Below the pieces are notes generated by a model. That model was not told where the DNA came from and did no database searches. It was given only the letters and a program-made list of their open reading frames with translations. Made by a program: the position numbers and the translations under genes. This document shows, piece after piece, positions 1-6,596 of a stretch of DNA of 64,000 nucleotides (position 1 is its first letter; each line of letters opens with the position of its first letter). The DNA is taken from assembly GCF_010093045.1 (NCBI RefSeq), contig NZ_CP048115.1, positions 3,100,001 to 3,164,000 on the forward strand, given 5' to 3'. This DNA comes from Mucilaginibacter sp. 14171R-50 (GTDB lineage: Bacteria > Bacteroidota > Bacteroidia > Sphingobacteriales > Sphingobacteriaceae).

Positions 1-405
1 ATAATCTTCGACATGTTTGGTTTTGATATCATATTGATCAAGGCTTAAACCGTTCAGGCTGTTATCAGACGGGCGACTGGTACTGGCCGTTACGTTCAGG
101 TTTACCTGCGGGGTGTAATTCCATTTAACCTGTTTAAACAACAACTGCGATGCCTCAATATTTTTAACCGCTATCTGCATGTCATAATTGTTGGCTATGG
201 CGCTGTCGATCAGTTTTTGCAGGGTTGGTTCGGTAAAAAAGTTTCTCCATTGTATATCGGCTATACTGGCCGTATCTGCTGTTGTTGCCGCGTTCCTGAA
301 CGTGGCGGGCAACTCAGGTTTAGGCGTTTCAATATCCTTTGAAACCTTACATGCACTTAATGCCAGCAGCAGCATAAATGCGAATGTGTTTATATATTTT
401 TTCAT
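1..405 (-). CDS. RND efflux outer-membrane channel lipoprotein (NodT/OprM type), partial
   Basis: Outer-membrane component of a tripartite RND efflux pump; it would form the TolC-like exit duct for the adaptor and pump encoded just upstream. The start ATG is at 403-405 and reading continues off the window edge, so only about 135 N-terminal residues are present. They begin with a lipoprotein signal (LALSAC, Cys near residue 19), then show the family's WRNFF and ALANNYDMQIA-like region (here DSAIANNYDMQIAVKNIEA), typical of the first helices of OprM/NodT proteins. It is last in the operon adaptor-pump-channel, separated from the pump gene by a 152-base hairpin repeat. The C-terminal part cannot be judged. 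Confidence 0.9.
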   Translation of the reverse strand, partial: MKKYINTFAFMLLLALSACKVSKDIETPKPELPATFRNAATTADTASIADIQWRNFFTEPTLQKLIDSAIANNYDMQIAVKNIEASQLLFKQVKWNYTPQVNLNVTASTSRPSDNSLNGLSLDQYDIKTKHVEDY

Positions 406-418
406 TGTTTTTGTATTT

Positions 419-570
419 GGCCCTCACCCCAACCCCCTCTCCGAGGGAGAGGGGCTAAGAAGTAAGGGGGGTATATTGTCATATTGTTTGGCCTCACCCC
501 AACCCCTCTTCAAAGGAGAGGGGCTGAAGCATTTTTGAACCCTCTCCCTTGGAGAGGGCAGGGTGAGGCC
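419..570. repeat. intergenic hairpin repeat (CCTCACCCC / GAGAGGGG) inside the efflux operon
   Basis: It holds three successive hairpins: CCCTCTCC..GGAGAGGG types near 434-455, 509-523 and 540-558. Two CCTCACCCCAACCCC units (about 421-436 and 494-508) and a terminal inverted repeat GGCCTCACCC (492-501) / GGGTGAGGCC (561-570) frame the second half. It ends exactly at the pump stop codon (TAA, 571-573) and stops 13 bases before the channel gene's start, so it fills the gap between two co-transcribed genes. A related element occurs at 26024-26297. Confidence 0.75.
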
Positions 571-3500
571 TTAATGCGCTTCTAATGTTTCAACAGGCTT
601 GGCATCCGGATTGTAATTCTTATCAAGGTGCCTTGATAGCGGCACGCCTGTAACTTTTTCCTGCAAATGCTGGAAGATCACAAACAATACCGGGATGATG
701 AATAAACCTAATATTACCCCCGATACCATACCGCCTGCTGCACCAATACTGATGGAGTGGTTACCTTGTGCAGAGGGGCCTGTGGCAATGCTCATCGGGA
801 ATAAGCCGAACACGAACGCCAGGGATGTCATCACAATGGGACGTATCCTCAGCCTTGCTGCCTCAATAGCCGCATTAACCAGGCTTAATCCCTGCCTGCG
901 TTTCTGCACCGCGAACTCCACAATAAGGATAGCGTTCTTCGCCAACAGACCGATGAGCATAATGAGCGCTACCTGTACGTAGATGTTGTTTTCGATACCG
1001 GTTAAGCCCAGCACCACAAACACACCCAAAATACCGGTGGGGATAGAAAGGATCACGGCCAGCGGCAGGATATAACTTTCGTACTGTGCCGATAGCAGGA
1101 AGTACACGAACACCAAACACAAAGCAAAGATGACAGCCGACTGCCCGCCCGATGATATCTCTTCGCGGGTTTGGCCCGAAAACTCGTAGGCAAAACCTTG
1201 CGGCAATTCCTCTTTTGCAGTTTCTTCAATAGCCTTTATTGCGTCGCCCGAGCTGTAGCCGGGTTTAGGAATGGCATTCACTTCGATGGAATTGAACAGG
1301 TTATAGCGCGAAGCCGTTTCTGAACCATACACGCGGGTTAGTTTAACCAGGGTATTTATAGGCACCGTTTCGCCTGCTTTGTTTTTCACAAACACACGGT
1401 CGATAGTGGTTGGGTCGGTGCGGTCGGCAACATCAGCCTGTACTACTACACGATAGTATTTACCAAAACGGTTAAAGTCCGAAGCCTGTGCGGTACCGAA
1501 GTATGCTTGCATGGTAGATAGGATATCCTTAACGTTTACCCCCAACTGGTTAGCCTTTTCGTCGTCAATCTCTAACTGTAATTGCGGGTAATCGGCTTTG
1601 TATGATGTAAAGGCGTAGGCAACTGCCGGTTTTTGCATTAGCTTGGCTATAAAGTTATTGGCTATGCCGCTAAACTTATCCAGTTTGCCGTTGGTTTTAT
1701 CCTGCAGCATCACATCCAGCGCTTCCACGTTGCTAAAGCCGGGAACGGTAGGGAAACTGAATACGAAGAATGTACCACCGGGTACCGCGCCTAATTTCCC
1801 CCTCACAATGTTTTGGATCTCGTCGATGTTTTTCACATCGCCGCGTTCATCAGTAGGTTTCAGCAGCAGGAATATTACACCCGCCGACGGGCTGCTTGAC
1901 TGTGTTAAAAAGTTAAAGCCGGACAGCGCCGTAACAAACCTTGCAGATGGCAGCGTTTTCAACTGATCTTCGGCTTGTTTAAATATCTTGTTGGTACCGC
2001 TCAGCGAAGTGCCGGATGGGGTTGATACCGCTATTGCCACAAAGCCCTGGTCTTCGGTAGGGATGAAGCCGGTTTTGGTCCGATTCACCAGGAAAACGGT
2101 AACCACGATAACTAAGGCCAGGCCGGCCATGCTTATCCATTTATTTTTGATAAGCAATTTTATACCGCCTATATACCGGTTGGTGATATAGTTAAAACTA
2201 CCGTTAAAGCCCGCGTAAAATTTCTCGGCAAAACCTTTTTTAGGGGCTGCCTGCCCATCGGCAGTATGCTTGTTTTTTAAGAATAAGGCCGCCAGGGCGG
2301 GGCTTAACGTTAATGCGTTAACAGCCGATATAATAATGGCTATAGCCATGGTTAATGCAAACTGTTTGTAAAATATACCTGTAGAACCTGTCATGAAGCT
2401 TACAGGCAGGAACACCGCCGCCATAACCAGGGTAATAGATATAATAGCGCCGGTTATTTCGTGCATGGCTTCGGTTGTTGCCTTTTTTGGCGTAAGGGTG
2501 GGGTCGTGCTCCATTTTGGCGTGCACAGCCTCTACCACAACAATCGCATCATCCACAACAATACCGATGGCGAGCACAAGCGCGAAGAGTGTTAACAGGT
2601 TGATTGAAAATCCAAATACACTCATGAAAAAGAACGTACCGATGATAGCCACCGGAACGGCTATGGCCGGGATAAGGGTAGACCGGAAATCCTGCAGGAA
2701 GATGAATACCACGATGAACACCAGCACAAAAGCCTCTATCAGCGTATGCTCAACCTGACTGATCGATTCATCAAGGTCTGTTTTGGTGCGATAGAACTGG
2801 TTATATTTAATACCTACGGGAAAATCTTTCGATACCTTTGCCATCAGCTTATCAATTTCAATCTGGATCTGGTTAGCGTTTGATCCTGATAACTGTATGA
2901 TACCGATGATAACACCATCTTTTCCGTTAAGGTTACTGTAGCTATTGTATGAGTAGGCGCCCAATTCAACACGTGCCACATCCTTTAAATGCAGTACAGA
3001 ACCGTCGGCGTTAGAGCGGATAGCAATGTTCTGGTATTCTTCGGGTTTGGTAAGTTTACCTTTGTATTTTATCACATACTCAAACGCGTTATCGCTGCGT
3101 TCACCAAAGCGGCCGGGGGCTGCTTCCAGGTTTTTATCCTGTATGGCTGCCATTACCTCGGCCGGGGTAACTTTATAGGTCGCCATTTGAGCAGGATTTA
3201 ACCACACGCGCATGCTGTAATCTTTGACGCCGCCAAACACACTGGCCGAACCAACGCCCGGGATACGTTTTATCTCGGGTACAATATTGATCTGTGCATA
3301 GTTAGCAATAAAAGTAGCATCGTATTTTTTGGGGTCATCAGTATAAATGGCCATCGCACCAATAAAGCTGTTTTGCTGCTTAGTGGTAGTGATACCATAT
3401 TGCACAACCTCGGCGGGTAACTGGCTTGTGGCCTGCGAAACACGATTTTGCACGTTTACAGCAGCCTGGTCGGGGTCTGTACCTTGCTTAAAGTAAACGG

Positions 3501-3771
3501 TGATACCCAGGGTACCGTCGTTACTGGCGGTCGAGGTCATGTAGGTCATGTTCTCTACACCGTTAATTGCTTCTTCCAGAGAAGGTGTTACCGAACGCAA
3601 AATGGTTTCGGCGTTAGCGCCCGGATAAACAGCGGATACCAATACTGCCGGCGGGGCAATATTAGGGAAACGCTCTAAGGGCAGTTTGGTAAGGCCCAGT
3701 ATCCCTACTATCACCAACAGTATGGAGATAACGGTTGACAGTACCGGCCTTTCTATGAATTTTTTAAACAT
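571..3771 (-). CDS. RND efflux pump inner-membrane permease (HAE1 family, AcrB/MexB-like)
   Basis: Proton-driven inner-membrane pump of a tripartite multidrug efflux system. It is 1066 residues, close to the usual 1030-1060 of the HAE1 family. The N-terminus MFKKFIERPVLSTVISILLV is the standard first membrane helix. The paired Asp of the proton relay are visible in TM4 (GIVVDDAIVVVEAV, about residues 404-417) and the relay Lys in TM10 (GLLAKNAILIVEFA). The large periplasmic loops contain the usual GVENMTYM and SGxNANQIQ-like stretches. It sits downstream of the adaptor gene (127-base gap) and upstream of the channel gene. Substrates cannot be read from sequence; the linked TetR regulator suggests induction by a toxic ligand. 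Confidence 0.95.
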   Translation of the reverse strand: MFKKFIERPVLSTVISILLVIVGILGLTKLPLERFPNIAPPAVLVSAVYPGANAETILRSVTPSLEEAINGVENMTYMTSTASNDGTLGITVYFKQGTDPDQAAVNVQNRVSQATSQLPAEVVQYGITTTKQQNSFIGAMAIYTDDPKKYDATFIANYAQINIVPEIKRIPGVGSASVFGGVKDYSMRVWLNPAQMATYKVTPAEVMAAIQDKNLEAAPGRFGERSDNAFEYVIKYKGKLTKPEEYQNIAIRSNADGSVLHLKDVARVELGAYSYNSYSNLNGKDGVIIGIIQLSGSNANQIQIEIDKLMAKVSKDFPVGIKYNQFYRTKTDLDESISQVEHTLIEAFVLVFIVVFIFLQDFRSTLIPAIAVPVAIIGTFFFMSVFGFSINLLTLFALVLAIGIVVDDAIVVVEAVHAKMEHDPTLTPKKATTEAMHEITGAIISITLVMAAVFLPVSFMTGSTGIFYKQFALTMAIAIIISAVNALTLSPALAALFLKNKHTADGQAAPKKGFAEKFYAGFNGSFNYITNRYIGGIKLLIKNKWISMAGLALVIVVTVFLVNRTKTGFIPTEDQGFVAIAVSTPSGTSLSGTNKIFKQAEDQLKTLPSARFVTALSGFNFLTQSSSPSAGVIFLLLKPTDERGDVKNIDEIQNIVRGKLGAVPGGTFFVFSFPTVPGFSNVEALDVMLQDKTNGKLDKFSGIANNFIAKLMQKPAVAYAFTSYKADYPQLQLEIDDEKANQLGVNVKDILSTMQAYFGTAQASDFNRFGKYYRVVVQADVADRTDPTTIDRVFVKNKAGETVPINTLVKLTRVYGSETASRYNLFNSIEVNAIPKPGYSSGDAIKAIEETAKEELPQGFAYEFSGQTREEISSGGQSAVIFALCLVFVYFLLSAQYESYILPLAVILSIPTGILGVFVVLGLTGIENNIYVQVALIMLIGLLAKNAILIVEFAVQKRRQGLSLVNAAIEAARLRIRPIVMTSLAFVFGLFPMSIATGPSAQGNHSISIGAAGGMVSGVILGLFIIPVLFVIFQHLQEKVTGVPLSRHLDKNYNPDAKPVETLEAH

Positions 3772-3793
3772 TGTAGTAATTTTTGAGTAGAAA

Positions 3794-3890
3794 TCAAGAC
3801 ATGAGAGTCAAGAGCCAAGACGAAAATATCGCCTTCGGTATGTTCTTGTGCCTTAAGTCCTGGTTCTTGATTCTTAAATCTGGTGTCTTT
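3794..3890. repeat. inverted pair of heptamer arrays
   Basis: Left block 3794-3821 is four 7-base units with consensus nCAAGAn (TCAAGAC ATGAGAG and so on). Right block about 3842-3890 is seven 7-base units with consensus nTCTTGn, the reverse complement of the left unit. A 20-base spacer separates them, so the RNA could fold as a long imperfect hairpin between the adaptor and pump genes. Comparable arrays lie at 12298, 45931 and 47841. Confidence 0.7.
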
Positions 3891-3898
3891 TTGTCGAG

Positions 3899-5035
3899 TT
3901 AGTTTTTTGCTACCGCAGCAGCTTTATCAACGGTTTTTTGCGGAGCGATAACGGTACCTTCCTGTAATTTGTCCATGCCGCTTAGTACAATCTGGTCGCC
4001 GGCTTTAATGCCATCTTTAACCAGGTAATTTTCGCCGCTGGTACCGATGATCGTTATTGGCTGTTTTTTTACCTTATTGCTGTCGGCAAGTGCATACACA
4101 AACACTTTATCCTGCATTTCAACAGTGGCCGACTGCGGCACGATCAGGGCGTTTGGATGCGGCAGGCTTAAACGTACCTTACCTGTATTACCCGAGCGTA
4201 ATAAGCCTTGCGGATTGGCAAAACTTGCCCGTACTGTAATAGCACCTGTGGTTTTATCAAACTGCCCGTCAATTACGTCTATCTTGCCTTGTTTAGCGTA
4301 CTCGCTGCCGTCGGCTAATAGTAAAGTAACCGGGGGTAGGCTTTTTAACTTGTCTTTAATGGTGTTACCCGCGTATTGATCTTTAAAGTCTACAAAATCC
4401 TTTTCGCCAAGGGCAAAGTAAACATGCACGTCGTGCACGTCAGAAAGCTGGGTTAAAGCTTCCGCATCCTGTGGCGAAACCAAACTGCCCTGTTTTTTCA
4501 GCAGGCGGCCAATGTAACCGCTAACCGGCGCTTTAATAAGCGTATAACCCAGGTTGATCTTTGCCGTAGCAACGTTGGCCTTTGCCGATTCGATATTGGC
4601 TTTGGCAACCTGCAATGTCGCCTTCGCGGTTTTTAGCTGGTAGTCTGATACTACTTTGTTGGTAACCAGCGGGGTTAACTTGTCAACCTCTATTTGGGCG
4701 TTGCCCTGGGCCGCTTCGGCGGCGTGCAGGCTTGCTAAGGCGTTGTTTAACGCGGCGCGGTACGGCTGGTCGTTTATTTTAAATATAGGCTGCCCTGCGC
4801 TTACAAAGGCGCCTTCGTCAACAAATACCTTATCCAAGCTGCCGCTAACCTGCGGGCGAACTTCGACGTTAACGGTACCCTCAACAGATGCAGGATATTC
4901 CTGGTAAGTTGTTTGGTTGCCTGATTCAACTGCCGCTACAGGTAACGCCGGTGGGGGCGGTGCCTGCTGCGCTTGCTGCTTAGGGCCGCAACTGAACAAT
5001 GATATAGCGATGATGGCTGCTAAGATGATTTTCAT
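3899..5035 (-). CDS. RND efflux periplasmic adaptor (membrane fusion protein)
   Basis: Periplasmic adaptor linking the pump at 571-3771 to the outer-membrane channel. It is 378 residues from the ATG at 5033-5035. That start puts a lipoprotein signal MKIILAAIIAISLFSCGPKQ (lipobox LFSC) at the N-terminus; an in-frame extension up to 5128 would bury the signal peptide and is rejected. After a Pro-rich linker come the HlyD/AcrA landmarks: barrel-sandwich start (VEGTVNVEVRPQVSGSL), coiled-coil hairpin rich in Ala, Lys and Gln (about residues 95-165), second lipoyl half (TLIKAPVSGYIGRLL), then beta-barrel and membrane-proximal domain. First gene of the efflux operon, with predicted TetR operators in its upstream region. 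Confidence 0.94.
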   Translation of the reverse strand: MKIILAAIIAISLFSCGPKQQAQQAPPPPALPVAAVESGNQTTYQEYPASVEGTVNVEVRPQVSGSLDKVFVDEGAFVSAGQPIFKINDQPYRAALNNALASLHAAEAAQGNAQIEVDKLTPLVTNKVVSDYQLKTAKATLQVAKANIESAKANVATAKINLGYTLIKAPVSGYIGRLLKKQGSLVSPQDAEALTQLSDVHDVHVYFALGEKDFVDFKDQYAGNTIKDKLKSLPPVTLLLADGSEYAKQGKIDVIDGQFDKTTGAITVRASFANPQGLLRSGNTGKVRLSLPHPNALIVPQSATVEMQDKVFVYALADSNKVKKQPITIIGTSGENYLVKDGIKAGDQIVLSGMDKLQEGTVIAPQKTVDKAAAVAKN

Positions 5036-5230
5036 GATGATTAATTTTGATGGTGAGTTAATGGGTGTTAATGCAGCCCTGAGGCTGTTAATATATATGG
5101 TGTCTGTCGTTTTTGTGGTGTGGTGCATTTTTATAAGTATTGTTTTATTCGATAATATAGTGTGCTAAGCTGAGAGAAATATCACTATGCTAATAGCTAA
5201 ATGAAAAATTTATTAACATTGGTAGATAAT

Positions 5231-5339
5231 TTAACACTGTTAAGCGCTTCGGCACGTACGATGATATTGTTTTCATAAGCTGTGAGTTTTATAGTTGAAC
5301 AATTGTATTTAACATCGTTAAATAAATTAACAATGTTAA
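5231..5339. promoter_or_regulatory. predicted TetR operators upstream of the efflux operon
   Basis: The 319-base gap between the adaptor and tetR holds three 13-base palindromes of the form TTAACA-N-TGTTAA: TTAACACTGTTAA at 5231-5243 and TTAACAATGTTAA at 5327-5339, both with perfect 6-base arms, and TTAACATCGTTAA at 5309-5321 with one mismatch. A half site TTAACATTGG lies at 5213-5222. The same palindrome occurs upstream of tetR at 5987-5999. Palindrome size and position suit a TetR dimer; assigning it to this TetR is inference. No clear TAnnTTTG element was seen on the minus strand here. The rest of the gap is AT-rich with nothing else recognisable. Confidence 0.7.
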
Positions 5340-5354
5340 AACATAATTAAAAAA

Positions 5355-5957
5355 TTAGGGAGTTATAGAACGTATAATGCCGGTTATGGCATCGCGTAAC
5401 ACCTGCCTGTTTATTTTATCTGAGTCGCCGCGGTCTAACAAGTTAATAGAAACCAACCCGTGCACTACCGACCAAAAAGTATAGTACTTGGTGCATATAA
5501 CGTCCGATTCCATATCCTCTATCCCCATCAGTTCGCCGATGGATGCCGAAATGATGTCCCATGGCAATTCGGCCTCGGGTAGTTCGTTTACCATTTTACA
5601 GGCACAGCTGGTAGTTATCCCGAACATACCTTGGTAAAGCTCCTTATTGGCAAAGGCGAAGTTCCAGTAGGCCAGCCACATCTCTTCCAGCTGGAGAGCC
5701 GGCGAGGTATGCTTGTCCTTAGCTTCCTGCAGTTGCTTCGCCAATTTTAAATAACCCTGGCGTGTTAGTTCTAATAATATTGCCTCTTTGTTGGCAAAGT
5801 ATTCGTAAATAATAGGAGCTGTATATTCAATCACATCGGCAATCTTCCGCATGCTCAGTGCCTGCCATCCTTCTTCTTTTACAATTTGCAGAGCGGCCTC
5901 CAGGATGTTAACCCGTGTTTCCTCTTTCAATCGTAATATCCTTTCCTTGCTGCCCAT
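5355..5957 (-). CDS. TetR/AcrR family transcriptional regulator (WHG-type C-terminus)
   Basis: DNA-binding repressor, 200 residues, start ATG at 5955-5957. The N-terminal TetR helix-turn-helix is clear: TRVNILEAALQIVKEEGWQALSMRKIADVIEYTAPIIYEYFANKEAIL spans residues 14-61 in pieces typical of the family, with the recognition helix around YTAPIIYEYF. The C-terminal half contains a W-x-x-V-H-G-like stretch (FWSVVHGLVSI), pointing to the WHG ligand-binding domain. It is encoded on the same strand directly upstream of the adaptor-pump-channel genes, the usual arrangement for a local efflux repressor. Palindromes on both sides of the gene suggest autoregulation together with control of the pump. 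The inducer is unknown. Confidence 0.92.
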   Translation of the reverse strand: MGSKERILRLKEETRVNILEAALQIVKEEGWQALSMRKIADVIEYTAPIIYEYFANKEAILLELTRQGYLKLAKQLQEAKDKHTSPALQLEEMWLAYWNFAFANKELYQGMFGITTSCACKMVNELPEAELPWDIISASIGELMGIEDMESDVICTKYYTFWSVVHGLVSINLLDRGDSDKINRQVLRDAITGIIRSITP

Positions 5958-5986
5958 GGCGTTTTTTTTTACTCCTATTAGATTAT

Positions 5987-6008
5987 TTAACAGTGTTAAG
6001 CAAATGTA
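5987..6008 (-). promoter_or_regulatory. tetR promoter -7 element with operator
   Basis: On the minus strand TACATTTG (6008-6001) matches the Bacteroidota -7 consensus TAnnTTTG. Directly downstream of it lies the perfect palindrome TTAACAGTGTTAA (5987-5999), where transcription should start, 30 bases before the tetR ATG. A repressor bound there would block initiation. No clear -33 TTG was found. Confidence 0.65.
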
Positions 6009-6068
6009 TAACAGATTTTAACGGACCGTTTCATCTTAATGTCATTTGCTTCGTAAACTTAGATTATT

Positions 6069-6545
6069 TTATGCTTTATCTTCGATGCAGTTAGTTTCTT
6101 CGTGAAACTTTACCAGCTTCAGCATCACCTCAATGGCAATTTCGTAGTTTTTATTACCCACCACCTTTTTGTACTGGTTCTCAAGTTCCATTACCTGGTT
6201 TTTCAGGTTGTAATAAAAGGCTTCGCCCTCGGTAGTAAAATAAAGCATTACTACACGTGCGTCGTCGGGGCTTTTTTCGCTCCTCACCATATTGATGGCC
6301 TCCAGCTCTTTCACCATTTTGCTGGTAGCCTGTTTGCTCACGTTCATTTTGGCAGCAAGTTCGTTATTAGAAATGCCGGTTTTACCGATACTCATAAACA
6401 AGGGCAGGTGCGCGCTGTTAAAGCCAGGCTGATCTATACGGCAAAGCTTTTTACCCATCCACTCATCCAAAAGGCGCTTAAGCAGGTATACCAGCTTTGG
6501 GGCAACCTTTTTGGTTTCTTCCGTCATTACACAAGTTTCTGCCAT
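6069..6545 (-). CDS. MarR family transcriptional regulator
   Basis: Winged helix-turn-helix regulator of 158 residues. The ATG at 6543-6545 (MAETCVMTEETKK) is preferred; an upstream in-frame TTG at 6564-6566 adds seven residues with no support. The wHTH core is NELAAKMNVSKQATSKMVKELEAINMVRSEKSPDDAR, where the recognition helix and the wing ending in D-A-R are typical of MarR. A long C-terminal dimerisation helix follows. The gene lies downstream of the DUF5686 gene's reverse neighbour tetR and shares an operator-like motif (6573-6587 here, 9525-9539 upstream of the next operon), so it may control both itself and the small gene plus DUF5686 gene. Its ligand is unknown. Confidence 0.9.
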   Translation of the reverse strand: MAETCVMTEETKKVAPKLVYLLKRLLDEWMGKKLCRIDQPGFNSAHLPLFMSIGKTGISNNELAAKMNVSKQATSKMVKELEAINMVRSEKSPDDARVVMLYFTTEGEAFYYNLKNQVMELENQYKKVVGNKNYEIAIEVMLKLVKFHEETNCIEDKA

Positions 6546-6572
6546 GATAGTTTTAAATGATAACAATTAAAT

Positions 6573-6587
6573 GTCAACCAGGTTTAC
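6573..6587. promoter_or_regulatory. predicted MarR operator upstream of marR
   Basis: GTCAACCAGGTTTAC at 6573-6587, 28 bases before the marR ATG. Its reverse complement GTAAACCTGGTTGAC matches GTAAACCAAGTTGAC at 9525-9539 at 13 of 15 positions, and both fit the near-palindrome GTMAACCNNGTTKAC. Link to MarR is inference from position and from the shared motif. Confidence 0.6.
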
Positions 6588-6596
6588 GAATATAAA

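Noticed and set aside
188..538. 116-codon plus-strand ORF at the left end
   Set aside because: It is antisense to the channel gene and ends in the hairpin repeat.
5036..5128. N-terminal extension of the efflux adaptor
   Set aside because: It would put 31 residues before an obvious lipoprotein signal peptide and lies in the upstream control region.
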